A stretch of 64,000 nucleotides of DNA from Lichenibacterium dinghuense (GTDB lineage Bacteria; Pseudomonadota; Alphaproteobacteria; Rhizobiales; Beijerinckiaceae). How positions within the stretch are numbered: position 1 is the first letter of the stretch; each line of letters opens with the position of its first letter. Shown here piece by piece: positions 34,251 through 43,417 of this stretch. A model generated the notes under the pieces. It worked only from the letters and a program-made list of their open reading frames with translations. It did not search any database and was not told the DNA's origin. The stretch is from positions 1,550,501-1,614,500 of the forward strand of contig NZ_JAJLMN010000001.1 of the NCBI RefSeq assembly GCF_021730615.1, given 5' to 3'. The position numbers and the translations under genes are program-made.

Positions 34251-34714
34251 CGCATGAGATGGAAAACGCAGGCCGTCGATTGCTGGAGGGAGAGGCATTG
34301 GGCAGCCTTTTGAAATTCGGAGGACGAAACAGCGAATGTCGTCGCCACTTCGGCACCGAAAGGCTGGACCTGTCCGTAAAAATGGCTATCAACTTGAGGA
34401 ACGGGAAAGTAAGATCTTTCCATCAACTCATCCAACATGCGCTCTCGCAGATGGTCTATCCGACTCGCGAGCTGCCTGAATGTGTCGGCATCGATCTCGT
34501 CTCCGAATCGTTTGATTTCGGGCCCAACACGCTGGTCGAGCCCAACATCCACACAAAGGCGCATAATTTTGTCCAAAGCCGCGCGAACTTGGCTTTTAGT
34601 GTCTGCAATCTGGTCTTGCTCAAAATTTTGCTCTGCCGCCCTGTCACATATGTCTTCGAGCCGCCAGAGATCTGAAACAGCTCGACCAAACCGATATGCA
34701 TCGTATACCAGCAT
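34243..34714 (-). pseudogene. N-terminal fragment of IS-split HEPN-like gene
   Basis: The first 156 codons of the gene broken by the IS66 element, starting MLVYDAYRFGRAVSDLWRLE and ending STACVFHLMRGM at the insertion site; ten IS-encoded codons follow before a stop. The conserved-looking CVFHLMRGM joins EAAVQQL in the right-hand piece. I recognise a widespread uncharacterised family with helical HEPN-like C-termini. The start is uncertain, since the frame is open back to a TAA at 34751-34753, which is also the stop of the upstream gene in the same frame. Low GC compared with its surroundings. Confidence 0.78.
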
Positions 34715-34750
34715 GGCCGCCCGCCGGATCAGGAGATCAAGAGCGTGCAG

Positions 34751-35068
34751 TTAAATTGCACGCCAGTGCTCCGGCCTGCTCTTATCGTTGAGGTGTCTAA
34801 CTCGCGCCACATGAGGCAGATGCCCGTTCTCGTTGGCCCAATGGACCGCCTCATGCTGGGTCTTCGTGATGCCGAGGACGTGATCGGCACCATCCTCGAT
34901 CACGTAGTCGTCGATACGCGTTCCTTCAGACCGTCCTTTCGGACGCGGCTCGATATAGACGGCAGCCACGAAAAGTCTCCCCAAATGGAATCCGACTCCG
35001 AAAAGGACAGCGCTCAGAGCGACGATCCACACAAGAGATAGTAGCACAAACCGACGATGTGCATCCAC
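34751..35068 (-). CDS. Membrane-anchored DUF2188-like protein
   Basis: A 105-residue protein. Residues 7-32 form one membrane segment ([20 protein letters not shown]). The rest, [40 protein letters not shown] and [19 protein letters not shown], resembles a short soluble family (DUF2188-like) common in Rhizobiales, which normally lacks such an anchor. It lies 36 bases upstream of the split HEPN-like gene in the same reading frame and strand, so the two were probably one transcription unit. GC is lower than in neighbouring conserved genes. Confidence 0.7.
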   Translation of the reverse strand: MDAHRRFVLLSLVWIVALSAVLFGVGFHLGRLFVAAVYIEPRPKGRSEGTRIDDYVIEDGADHVLGITKTQHEAVHWANENGHLPHVARVRHLNDKSRPEHWRAI

Positions 35069-35265
35069 TCCAGACGAAGAGCGTCGGGCCTGCCCGCCTC
35101 ACGCGAGCGTCCGCGCATCCGAGCCGACGAGCTTCCCCCCTAAGCATCCTCTCCGAATTTGCTGGATGGGCCTCGTGGGCACGCGGCTTGCACCCCGCGA
35201 TGGAGTCCTGCTTCATCGCGCCGCCCGCGAATCAGCCGCGGGCGCGTTTCCTGCCGAGGGTGCCC

Positions 35266-38037
35266 ATGCACGCGACCGTCCGTCCCGCCCCCAGCCGCGA
35301 CCCGGCGAAGGATCAGCCGCTGATCGACGACATCCGCCTGCTCGGCTCCATGCTGGGCGAGGTGGTGCGCGAGCACGAGGGCGAGGCCTGCTTCGCCATC
35401 GTGGAGAACGTCCGGCGCCTCAGCGTGTCGCACCAGCGCGACCGCTCCCCCAAGGACGAGCACGCGCTGGAGCTGATCCTGCGCGGGTTGACCCCGTCGC
35501 AGGCCGTCGCGGTGATGCGGGCTTTCTCGTACTTCTCCCACCTCGCCAACATCGCCGAGGACCGCCACCGCCTGCGCCGCCGCGCCGAGCACGCCCACGA
35601 TCCCGGCCCCGTGGTCCACCAGGAGGGCAGCCTCGCCCGCGCCTTCGAGCGGCTCGCCGGGGCCGGCGTCGACCGGGGCCGGATCGCCGAAACGCTGCGC
35701 CGCGCCTGGGTGTCGCCGGTGCTGACCGCCCACCCCACCGAGGTGCAGCGCAAGAGCCTGCTCGACGCCATGCTGGCCATCGCCGAGCTGCTCGCCGCGC
35801 GCGACGGCCTGCACGACCGGCGCGAGCTGGAGCGCAACACCGCCCTGCTCCGCACCCGCATCACCCAGCTCTGGCAGACGCGGCTGCTGCGCGACCGCAA
35901 GCTCACCGTGCGCGACGAGATCGAGAACGCGCTGTCCTACTACCGCACGACCTTTCTGCGCGAGATCCCGCGCCTCTACGCCGAGGTCGAGCACCACCTC
36001 GGCGAGGCGCCGGCGCCGTTCTTCCGCATGGGCAACTGGATCGGTGGCGACCGCGACGGCAACCCCAACGTCGACGCGTCCACGCTGGAGCTCGCCATGC
36101 GCCGCCAGTGCGAGACGGCGCTCGACTTCTACCTCACCGAACTGCACCAGCTCGGCGCCGAGCTGTCCGTGTCGGACCGGCTCGTCGGCTGCTCCGAGGC
36201 CCTGACCGCGCTGGCCGCCTCCGCCAAGGACGACAGCCCGCACCGCGAGGACGAGCCCTACCGCCGCGCCGCGCTGGCGATCGCGGCCCGCACCGCGGCC
36301 ACGCGCCTCGCCCTCACGGGCGGGGCCGGCGCCTACCCGCCGCGCGTGGCGCTGCCACCCTACGGCGCGCCGGAGGAGCTCCTCGCCGACCTCGCCACGG
36401 TCGCCGACTCGCTGCGCGGCCACCACGGCGCCGCGATCGTCGACCTCCGGCTCGGGCCGCTGGTGCGCGCCGTCGAGGTGTTCGGCTTCCACCTCGCGAC
36501 CGTGGACCTGCGCCAGTCCTCGGACCGTCACGAGGAGACGCTGGCGGAACTCATGGCCAAGGCCGGCGTCGAGCCCGCCTACCCGTCGCTCGACGAGGGG
36601 GCCAAGCGCGCCCTGCTGCTGCGCCTGCTCGCCGAGCCGCGGCCGCTGCGCCTGCCCTTCGCGAGCTATTCGGAGCGGACCAGCAGCGAGTTCGGCGTGT
36701 TCGAGGCGGCGCGGCGCCTGCGCGCCGCCTTCGGGCGGGAAAGCATCCGCCACTACATCATCAGCCACACCGAGACGGTGAGCGACCTCCTGGAGGTGCT
36801 GCTGCTGCAGAAGGAGTTCGGGTTGATGCACGGCACCTTCGGGCAGCCGGGCACCACGGCCGAGCTGATCGTGTCGCCGCTGTTCGAGACCATCGCGGAC
36901 CTGCGCGACGCCGAGCCGATCATGCGCGCCTTCTACGCGCTGCCGGGCGTCGAGGCCCTGGTCGTGGCCTCCGGCGCCGAGCAGGACATCATGCTGGGCT
37001 ATTCGGACTCCAACAAGGACGGCGGCTTCTTCACCTCGAACTGGGAGCTGTACCGCTCCTCGACGCAGCTCGCGCGGCTGTTCGACGCGAAGCCCGGCAT
37101 CACCATGCGCCTGTTCCACGGGCGCGGCGGCACGGTGGGGCGCGGCGGCGGCCCGAGCTACCAGGCGATCCTGGCTCAGCCGCCCGGCACCGTGAAGGGG
37201 CAGATCCGCCTGACCGAGCAGGGCGAGATCATCTCGTCGAAATATTCCAACCCCGACATCGGCCGGCGCAACCTCGAGACGCTGGTGTCGGCCAGCCTGG
37301 AAGCGACGCTGCTGGCCTCGCACGACGCGGCGCCGGAGGCGTTCCTCGACGCCGCGGCGGAGCTGTCGCGGCTCAGCATGGCGGCCTATCGGGCGGTGGT
37401 CTACGAGATGCCGGGCTTCACCGACTATTTCTTCGCCGCGACGCCCATCGCCGAGATCGCGGACCTCAACATCGGCTCGCGCCCTGCGTCGCGAAAGGCC
37501 AACCGGGTGATCGAGGACCTGCGCGCCATCCCGTGGAGCTTCTCCTGGGGCCAGTCGCGCGTGAGCCTGCCGGGATGGTTCGGCTTCGGCTCGGCGGTGC
37601 GCGGGCTCCTGGCCGAGCGCGGCGAGGAGGACGGGATGGCGCTGCTGCGCCGCATGAACGCCGAGTGGCCGTTCTTCCGCACGGTGCTGTCGAACCTCGA
37701 CATGGTGCTGGCCAAGGCCGACCCGTCGGTGGCGCAGCGCTACAGCGAGCTCGTGCCCGACCGCGCGCTGGCGGAGCGCGTGTTCGCCGCCATCGAGGCC
37801 GAGTGGGACCTCACCACCGCGGCGCTGAACGGCATCCTGGAGACGGAGGAGCGCCTCGCCGACAATCCGTCCCTGGCGCGCTCGATCGAGCACCGCTTCC
37901 CCTACATCACGCCCCTGAACCACCTCCAGGTCGACCTCATCCGCCGCTTCCGCGCCGGGCAGACGGAGGACAAGGTGCAGCGCGGCATCCTGATCTCGAT
38001 CAACGGGGTGGCGGCGGGGCTGCGCAACACGGGGTGA
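35266..38037 (+). CDS. ppc: Phosphoenolpyruvate carboxylase
   Basis: A 923-residue enzyme forming oxaloacetate from PEP and bicarbonate, to refill the TCA cycle. The catalytic His is in [16 protein letters not shown] near residue 155. The active-site loops are [19 protein letters not shown] near residue 580 and [16 protein letters not shown] near residue 615, with the usual C-terminus [16 protein letters not shown] and a terminal NTG. The ATG at 35266 has GAGG 8 bases upstream; the frame is open another 69 codons upstream but without family similarity. Confidence 0.97.
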   Translation: MHATVRPAPSRDPAKDQPLIDDIRLLGSMLGEVVREHEGEACFAIVENVRRLSVSHQRDRSPKDEHALELILRGLTPSQAVAVMRAFSYFSHLANIAEDRHRLRRRAEHAHDPGPVVHQEGSLARAFERLAGAGVDRGRIAETLRRAWVSPVLTAHPTEVQRKSLLDAMLAIAELLAARDGLHDRRELERNTALLRTRITQLWQTRLLRDRKLTVRDEIENALSYYRTTFLREIPRLYAEVEHHLGEAPAPFFRMGNWIGGDRDGNPNVDASTLELAMRRQCETALDFYLTELHQLGAELSVSDRLVGCSEALTALAASAKDDSPHREDEPYRRAALAIAARTAATRLALTGGAGAYPPRVALPPYGAPEELLADLATVADSLRGHHGAAIVDLRLGPLVRAVEVFGFHLATVDLRQSSDRHEETLAELMAKAGVEPAYPSLDEGAKRALLLRLLAEPRPLRLPFASYSERTSSEFGVFEAARRLRAAFGRESIRHYIISHTETVSDLLEVLLLQKEFGLMHGTFGQPGTTAELIVSPLFETIADLRDAEPIMRAFYALPGVEALVVASGAEQDIMLGYSDSNKDGGFFTSNWELYRSSTQLARLFDAKPGITMRLFHGRGGTVGRGGGPSYQAILAQPPGTVKGQIRLTEQGEIISSKYSNPDIGRRNLETLVSASLEATLLASHDAAPEAFLDAAAELSRLSMAAYRAVVYEMPGFTDYFFAATPIAEIADLNIGSRPASRKANRVIEDLRAIPWSFSWGQSRVSLPGWFGFGSAVRGLLAERGEEDGMALLRRMNAEWPFFRTVLSNLDMVLAKADPSVAQRYSELVPDRALAERVFAAIEAEWDLTTAALNGILETEERLADNPSLARSIEHRFPYITPLNHLQVDLIRRFRAGQTEDKVQRGILISINGVAAGLRNTG

Positions 38038-38051
38038 CCGCCCTCCCCGCC

Positions 38052-38222
38052 CGTCGCGAGCGCGGCGAAGCGATTTCGGGTGCGGCCGGACGCGGCGCGG
38101 TCGAGGCTCACGGCGGCTGGATCGCGTCGCTCCGCTCGCGATGACGTGGAGTCCGGTCGGGGAACGGGGAGGCATGGCGCAGCCCGTCCCACCGTCATCG
38201 CGAGCGGAGCGAAGCGATCCAG
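38052..38222. repeat. Palindromic dispersed repeats, left cluster
   Basis: A 30-base unit, consensus CGTCATCGCGAGCGGAGCGA plus AGCGATCCAG, occurs reversed at 38117-38146 and forward at 38193-38222, giving a large inverted pair. A degenerate forward copy is at 38052-38077. Each unit can itself fold. This matches the dispersed intergenic repeat of many alphaproteobacteria. It lies between ppc and the GIY-YIG gene. Confidence 0.85.
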
Positions 38223-38254
38223 GCGAGCGGTGCGACAGGGCGCGGCGCCCGGGG

Positions 38255-38542
38255 TCACGCGAAGCCGTCGTAGAGGTCGTCCCAGTCCGGGTTCATGGCC
38301 TCGATCAAAGCGAGCTTGGCCTTGCGAGAACCCGCCTTGATCTGCTTCTCGCGCGCGATCGCGGTCGGCATGTCGGCGTACCATTCGTAGAAGACGAGCA
38401 GCTTGCAGGCGTAGCGCGCGGTGAAGCCCGGCAGCGCCGAGGTTCGATGCTCGTGGGCGCGGCGCGGCAGGTTCGACGTCACGCCGACGTAGAGCGTGCC
38501 GTTGCGCTTGCTCGCCATGATGTAGACGGCCGGCTCGCGCAT
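38255..38542 (-). CDS. GIY-YIG nuclease superfamily protein
   Basis: A 95-residue single-domain protein: AVYIMASKRNGTLYVGVTSN holds the GIY-YIG signature (VYI...YVG), followed by the conserved LPRRAHEHR, TSALPGFTARYACKLLVFYE and a late Glu in AIAREKQIKAGSRKAK. The family is UPF0213-like; members are predicted nucleases, but the cellular role is mostly unknown. It is bracketed on both sides by inverted pairs of the same palindromic repeat. Confidence 0.92.
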   Translation of the reverse strand: MREPAVYIMASKRNGTLYVGVTSNLPRRAHEHRTSALPGFTARYACKLLVFYEWYADMPTAIAREKQIKAGSRKAKLALIEAMNPDWDDLYDGFA

Positions 38543-38578
38543 CGACGCCTCGTCCTGCCCGCTCGCGGCTCACCGCGG

Positions 38579-38645
38579 CTGGATCGCTTCGCTCCGCTCG
38601 CGATGACGGTGTGTCTCGTCATCGCGAGCGGAGCGAGGCAGACCC
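38579..38645. repeat. Palindromic dispersed repeats, right cluster
   Basis: Two more copies of the 30-base unit, reversed at 38579-38608 and forward at 38617-38645 (the last with a diverged end, GAGGCAGACC), forming a second inverted pair between the GIY-YIG gene and mmsA. Confidence 0.85.
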
Positions 38646-38652
38646 CGTGGCC

Positions 38653-40146
38653 TCACATCGTCGGCATGGAGAACTCGGCGCCCTCCTTCACGCCCGACGG
38701 CCAGCGCGCGGTCACGTTCTTGCTCTTGGTGTAGAAGCGGATCGCGTCCGGCCCGTGCTGGTTGAGGTCGCCGAACACCGAGCGCTTCCAGCCGCCGAAG
38801 GAGTAATAGGCCAGCGGCGTCGGGATCGGCACGTTCACCCCGACCATGCCGACCTGCACCTTGGACACGAAGTCGCGCGCGGCGTCCCCGTCGCGGGTGA
38901 AGATGGCGACGCCGTTGCCGTATTCGTGGTCGTTGCACAGGCGCAGCGCCTCGTCGTAGCTCTTGGCGCGCAGCACCGACAGCACGGGCGCGAAGATCTC
39001 CTCCTTGTAGATCCGCATGTCCTCGGTCACGTCGTCGAACAGGCAGGAGCCGAGGTAGAAGCCCTTCTCGTAACCCTGCATCCTGAAGCCGCGCCCGTCG
39101 ACCGCAAGCTTGGCGCCCTCGGCGATCCCGCTCTCGATATACATGCGGGCCTTGTCGACCGCGGCCTGGGTGATCATCGGGCCGTAGTCGGCGGAAGCGT
39201 CGGTCGAGGGGCCGATCTTGAGGGCCTCGACGCGGGGGACGAGCTTCTCCATCAGCCGGTCCGCCGTGCCTTTGCCGACCGGCACCGCCACCGAGATCGC
39301 CATGCAGCGCTGGCCGGCCGAGCCGTAACCGGCGCCCACCAGCGCGTCCACGGTCTGGTCCATGTCGGCGTCCGGCATGATGACCATGTGGTTCTTGGCG
39401 CCGCCGAAGGCGTGCACGCGCTTGCCGCGCGCGGCGCCGCGCCCGTAGATGTATTCGGCGATGGGCGTCGAGCCCACGAAGCCGATGGCTTTGACGTCCG
39501 GGTCGTCCAGCAGGGCGTCGACCGCCACCTTGTCGCCGTTGACGACGTTGAGCACGCCGGCCGGCAGGCCCGCCTCGATCATCAGCTCGGCCAGGCGCAT
39601 CGGCACGCCCGGGTCGCGCTCGGAGGGCTTGAGGACGAAGCTGTTGCCGCAGGCGATGGCGGGCGCGAACTTCCACATCGGGATCATGGCGGGGAAGTTG
39701 AACGGCGTAATGCCGGCCGTGACGCCGAGCGGCTGGCGGATCGAATAGGCGTCGATGCCCGGCCCCGCGCCGTCGGTGAACTCGCCCTTCATCAGGTGCG
39801 GCACGCCCATCACGAACTCGACCACCTCGTAGCCGCGCTGGATGTCGCCGCGGGCGTCGGCGACCGTCTTGCCGTGCTCGTGGGCCAGCAGGGTCGCGAG
39901 CGCGTCCATGTCGCGGTGGATCAGTTCCAGGAACTTCATGAACACGCGCGCGCGGCGCTGCGGGTTCACCTGCGCCCAGCCGACCTGCGCGGCCTTGGCG
40001 TTCTCGACCGCGGCCCGGACCTCCTCGGCCGAGGCCAGCGCCACCGAGCCCGCCACCTCGCCCGTCATGGGCCAGAACAGGTCGACGTGGCGGCCCGACG
40101 TGCCGGCGACGTGCTGGCCGCCGATGAAATGGCCGTAGTCCGGCAT
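38653..40146 (-). CDS. mmsA: CoA-acylating (methyl)malonate-semialdehyde dehydrogenase
   Basis: A 497-residue aldehyde dehydrogenase that converts malonate or methylmalonate semialdehyde to acetyl- or propionyl-CoA. GITPFNFPAMIPMWKFAPAI near residue 150 binds NAD; FVGSTPIAEYIYGRGAARGK follows; the catalytic Cys is in GSAGQRCMAISVAVPVG near residue 285, in the MmsA-type setting that lacks the general-base Glu of ordinary ALDHs. It begins MPDYGHFIGGQHVAG. Besides valine breakdown it supplies the last step (IolA) of the inositol pathway encoded at 4-13.5k. Divergent from a LysR gene that probably controls it. Confidence 0.95.
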   Translation of the reverse strand: MPDYGHFIGGQHVAGTSGRHVDLFWPMTGEVAGSVALASAEEVRAAVENAKAAQVGWAQVNPQRRARVFMKFLELIHRDMDALATLLAHEHGKTVADARGDIQRGYEVVEFVMGVPHLMKGEFTDGAGPGIDAYSIRQPLGVTAGITPFNFPAMIPMWKFAPAIACGNSFVLKPSERDPGVPMRLAELMIEAGLPAGVLNVVNGDKVAVDALLDDPDVKAIGFVGSTPIAEYIYGRGAARGKRVHAFGGAKNHMVIMPDADMDQTVDALVGAGYGSAGQRCMAISVAVPVGKGTADRLMEKLVPRVEALKIGPSTDASADYGPMITQAAVDKARMYIESGIAEGAKLAVDGRGFRMQGYEKGFYLGSCLFDDVTEDMRIYKEEIFAPVLSVLRAKSYDEALRLCNDHEYGNGVAIFTRDGDAARDFVSKVQVGMVGVNVPIPTPLAYYSFGGWKRSVFGDLNQHGPDAIRFYTKSKNVTARWPSGVKEGAEFSMPTM

Positions 40147-40166
40147 GGCGCTTCCCTTCCCCGATG

Positions 40167-40194
40167 TTGACTGGGGCCATTCTGCCCCGATAAT
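40167..40194 (+). promoter_or_regulatory. lysR promoter with internal inverted repeat
   Basis: TTGACT at 40167-40172 and GATAAT at 40189-40194, 16 bases apart, form one of the best sigma-70-like promoters in the window, pointing to the LysR gene. The spacer is an inverted repeat, GGGGC-N6-GCCCC (40173-40188), a possible operator, lying 21 bases upstream of mmsA on the other strand. Confidence 0.5.
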
Positions 40195-40256
40195 TCTGCA
40201 CAGCAATCGCGGAGTTCGCGCAACCGCTGTGCGGCGGTGCGCAGAGCGGAGGCGGC

Positions 40257-41144
40257 GTGGACTGGGACGACGTGCGGGTGTTCCTCGCGGTCGCGCGCGC
40301 CGGGCAGTTCGTCGCCGCCGCGCGAGCCCTCAAGATCGACCACGCCACCGCGGCGCGGCGCGTCTCGGCCCTGGAGCGGGCCCTCAACGCGCGGCTCGTC
40401 GAGCGGCGCACCACGGGCGTGCTGCTGACCGAGGCCGGGGCGCGCTTCCTCGCCGCGGCGGAGCGCATGGAGACGGCCTGCCTGCAGGCGCAGGCGGAAC
40501 TCGGCGACCGCGACGTCGAGCTGTCCGGCACCGTGCGGATCGGCGCGCCGGACGGGCTGTCGACCTACTACCTCGCCGCGCTCTTCGCCGCCCTGGCCGA
40601 GCGCCACCCCGCCATCGCGATCCAGCTCGTGCCGACCCCGCAGGCCGGGCCGGTCGGGCGGCGCGACGTCGACATCGCGGTGGTGCTGGAGAAGCCGGAG
40701 GCCGGGCGCTTCGTGTCGCGCAAGCTCACCGACTATTCGCTCGGGCTCTTCGCCTCGGCGGGCTACCTCGCCCGCCACCCGGCGCCGGCGGACGCGGCCG
40801 GGCTCAGGGCGCACCGGCTCGTCGGCTACGTCGAGGAGTTCAACTATTCGCCCGCGCTGGGCTACGTGGCGGAGCTGTGCGGCGACGCGCCGGTCGCCTT
40901 CCAATGCGCGGGGGCGGTGGGCCAGCTCGAAGCCGTGCGGGCCGGCATCGGCATCGGCGTGCTGCACGACTTCATCGCGCGGCGGCACCCGGACCTCGTC
41001 CGCGTGCTGCCGGCGCGGCGCGCCGAGCGCTCCTACTGGATCGTGGAGCACGAGGACACGCGCGGCATCGGGCGGATCCGCGCGGTCCACGACGCGCTGG
41101 TGGAGGCCGCGACGCGCGACCGCGCAACCTTCATGGCGCGGTGA
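40257..41144 (+). CDS. LysR-family transcriptional regulator
   Basis: A 295-residue regulator. The N-terminal winged helix-turn-helix is VRVFLAVARAGQFVAAARAL then ATAARRVSALERALNARLVE at residues 6-55. The LysR substrate-binding domain follows from about residue 90 (VRIGAPDGLSTYYLAALFAA, DVDIAVVLEKPEAGRFV). It starts with GTG. Divergent from mmsA with a 110-base shared control region, it most likely regulates mmsA and itself; its inducer might be a semialdehyde or related acid. Confidence 0.92.
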   Translation: MDWDDVRVFLAVARAGQFVAAARALKIDHATAARRVSALERALNARLVERRTTGVLLTEAGARFLAAAERMETACLQAQAELGDRDVELSGTVRIGAPDGLSTYYLAALFAALAERHPAIAIQLVPTPQAGPVGRRDVDIAVVLEKPEAGRFVSRKLTDYSLGLFASAGYLARHPAPADAAGLRAHRLVGYVEEFNYSPALGYVAELCGDAPVAFQCAGAVGQLEAVRAGIGIGVLHDFIARRHPDLVRVLPARRAERSYWIVEHEDTRGIGRIRAVHDALVEAATRDRATFMAR

Positions 41145-41147
41145 GGA

Positions 41148-41165
41148 GCGGGCCTGAAGGCCCGC
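41148..41165. terminator. Hairpin between convergent genes
   Basis: GCGGGCC/GGCCCGC with a TGAA tetraloop, just after the LysR gene and facing the DUF2076 gene; a likely two-way terminator. Confidence 0.45.
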
Positions 41166-41173
41166 CCGCCGCG

Positions 41174-41965
41174 TCAGACGTCCTGGCTGTAGCCGCCGGG
41201 ATCGCCGCCGCCCTGGTCCCCGCCGCTGCCGTAGTCGCCGGCCTGGTAGCCGCCGCCACCGCCCTGACCCCCGTCCTGCGGGCTGTCGTAGTAGTTGTTG
41301 ATGATGGTCTCGCCGCCGGGCTGTCCGAAGGCGCCGCCCTCGCCGCCGCCGAAGCCCGACGCCATGCCCATCGGGTCGTGGCCGCCCGAGAACAGGTTCT
41401 TGATGCCGTCGGCCATCAGCACGCCGCCGGCGACGCCGGCCGCCGCGCCGAGCGCGCCCTTCATGAAGCCGCCGCCACCGCCGCCGCCGCCGAACATGCC
41501 GCCGCCCTGGGGCTGCTGCGGCTGGCCGTAGCCCTGCTGCTGCCCGTAGCCCTGGTTGCCCCACGGGCCGCCCTGGCCCTGGCCGTAGCCCTGCTGGCCG
41601 CCGTAGCCGGGCTGCCCGCCGCGATAGGGGTCGGGATGCTGGCTCGTCGCCGGCACCGAGGAGGCCGCGGCGCCGCCGCCGAACATGCGCCCGAGGCCGC
41701 CGAGGAAGCCGCCGCTCTCGCCGCCCTGCGACGAGCCCTGCTGGTGCTGGCGGACCTGCTCCTCGAGCTGCTGCAGCCGCTCGTTGGCGGCGCGCAACGC
41801 CTGGTCCTGCACCAGCACGGTCTGGGTCAGGAGGTAGGGCGCGTAGGGTTGCGTGCGCACCTGATCGTTGATGAGCTGCTCGGCGTCGCGGTCGCGCCCC
41901 TGGCTGCCCACCGACCTCATGCGGTCGAAGAGACCGGTGATGAGCTGGCGTTCGTCGGAGTTCAC
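41174..41965 (-). CDS. DUF2076 domain protein, Gly/Gln-rich
   Basis: A 263-residue protein. The N-terminal 80 residues are a helical DUF2076 domain: MNSDERQLITGLFDRMRSVG, DAEQLINDQVRTQPYAPYLL, TQTVLVQDQALRAANERLQQ. The rest is low-complexity, with GYGQ-type repeats, a run of nine glycines near residue 165, a hydrophobic GALGAAAGVAGGVLMADGI and the motif ETIINNYYDSPQ. Start is GTG with GGAGACGCAAC upstream. The family has no firm function; a cell-envelope or sensing role has been suggested. Confidence 0.88.
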   Translation of the reverse strand: MNSDERQLITGLFDRMRSVGSQGRDRDAEQLINDQVRTQPYAPYLLTQTVLVQDQALRAANERLQQLEEQVRQHQQGSSQGGESGGFLGGLGRMFGGGAAASSVPATSQHPDPYRGGQPGYGGQQGYGQGQGGPWGNQGYGQQQGYGQPQQPQGGGMFGGGGGGGGFMKGALGAAAGVAGGVLMADGIKNLFSGGHDPMGMASGFGGGEGGAFGQPGGETIINNYYDSPQDGGQGGGGGYQAGDYGSGGDQGGGDPGGYSQDV

Positions 41966-42052
41966 GTTGCGTCTCCCTGGATGGCGGGCCGTCGGCCGGC
42001 GCGCCTCATGTGGGGACAACGCGCCGCGCGCCAAGGGGGTCCGGAGGGCGCG

Positions 42053-43369
42053 TCAGGTCGGGTTTTCGAGGGAGAAGGAGCGGTTGTCCTCGTCGTAGGC
42101 GAAGACTTCGCCGTAGCGGCCCCAGTTGATCGCGGAGCGCAGCGTCTTCTCGGCGTAGTCCTCGCTCATGTGGTCCTCCAGCTCCTCGCGGAAGCGCGTC
42201 GCGTTGGCGACGTGGGAGGGGCGCTCGTCGAGCACGCGCTTGATGCGCGCCGCCAGCGGCACGTAGGCGATGAGGTGGTCGCCGAACTGCTTCTTGCGGG
42301 CGTCGGTCTCGGCGTCGGCGAAGCGCCGCCCGGCGGTGGTGAGCTTGATGTCGCCATCCTCCAGCTCGGCGAAGCGCATGAGTTGCAGCGTTTCCGCGAT
42401 GGGGAACAGGTCGTCGATCTCCATCTGCAGCGAGTCGGCGAGGTGGGGGAGGTCGGCCCGGCCGTTGTAGGGCTCGGCCGCGACCTCCTCGATGAGGCCG
42501 GCCAGCGAGTTGGTGGACACGCGCGGCAGCACCATGCCGATGCCGGTGCCGGGGAACAGCCCGTCCTTGCCGGGCTGCTTGGACGTCTGGCGGCGCGTCA
42601 TCAGCGCGTAGATGTTGTCGACGAGCTGGCGGAACACGGGGTCGAGCCGGTTGCGCGGGTGGGGCAGCGTGACCCGGATCTCGGAGGCGATGCGCCCGGG
42701 ATGCGACGACAGCACCAGGATGCGGTCGCACATCAGCACGGCCTCCTCGATGTTGTGCGTCACCATGAGGATCGACTTGATGGGCAGCCGGCCCTCGCTC
42801 CACAGGTCGATGAGGTCCGAGCGCAGCGTTTCGGCGGTGAGCACGTCGAGCGCCGAGAAGGGCTCGTCCATGAGCAGGATGTTGGGGTGGGTCACCACCG
42901 CGCGGGCGAAGCCGACGCGCTGGCGCATGCCGCCCGACAGCTCCTTCGGATAGGCCGACTCGTAGCCGTCGAGGCCGATGAGGTCGATGGCGGCCAGCGC
43001 GCGGCGGCGGGCCTCGTCGGGCGCGATCTTCAGCGCCTTGAGGCCGATCTCGACGTTCTCCAGAACGGACAGCCAGGGGAAGAGCGCGAAGCTCTGGAAC
43101 ACCATGGCGACGCCGTCGGCCGGCCCCTCGACCCTGTGGCCCTGGTACACGACCTCGCCCGAGGACGGGCGGATCAGCCCCGACACGATGCGCAGCAGCG
43201 TCGACTTCCCGCAGCCCGACCGGCCGAGCAGGCCGACGATCTCGCCGCGCGACAGGGTGGTGGACACGCCGTCGAGCACGGCCGGGGCCTCGTCCTCGGC
43301 GCCCCCCTTGTAGCGCTGCGACACGTCGCGGACTTCGAGCAGCGGGCCGCCCTTGGCTTCTTCGAGCAT
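42053..43369 (-). CDS. NitT/TauT-type ABC ATPase with AAA-associated C-terminal domain
   Basis: A 438-residue ATPase. The N-terminal 270 residues are a single cassette with Walker A GLLGRSGCGKSTLLRI, Q-loop VFQSFALFPWLSV, signature PKELSGGMRQRVGFARA and Walker B ILLMDEPFSALDVLTAE. A C-terminal domain of about 150 residues (LIEEVAAEPYNGRADLPHLA onward) is the AAA-associated domain found on a subset of nitrate/sulfonate/bicarbonate-type ATPases. It follows the fused permease gene by 48 bases. No binding protein is encoded nearby. Confidence 0.93.
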   Translation of the reverse strand: MLEEAKGGPLLEVRDVSQRYKGGAEDEAPAVLDGVSTTLSRGEIVGLLGRSGCGKSTLLRIVSGLIRPSSGEVVYQGHRVEGPADGVAMVFQSFALFPWLSVLENVEIGLKALKIAPDEARRRALAAIDLIGLDGYESAYPKELSGGMRQRVGFARAVVTHPNILLMDEPFSALDVLTAETLRSDLIDLWSEGRLPIKSILMVTHNIEEAVLMCDRILVLSSHPGRIASEIRVTLPHPRNRLDPVFRQLVDNIYALMTRRQTSKQPGKDGLFPGTGIGMVLPRVSTNSLAGLIEEVAAEPYNGRADLPHLADSLQMEIDDLFPIAETLQLMRFAELEDGDIKLTTAGRRFADAETDARKKQFGDHLIAYVPLAARIKRVLDERPSHVANATRFREELEDHMSEDYAEKTLRSAINWGRYGEVFAYDEDNRSFSLENPT

Positions 43370-43417
43370 GGTGGGTGTCCTGTTCGGGAGGGCGTTCTGG
43401 GGCGGGGCCGGGGCGGG

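Noticed and set aside
35140-38175. A 1011-codon frame opposite ppc
   Set aside because: It is the antisense shadow of the highly conserved ppc gene.
41295-41640. Repetitive G/C-rich stretch considered as a tandem non-coding repeat
   Set aside because: It is the Gly/Gln-rich coding part of the DUF2076 gene.
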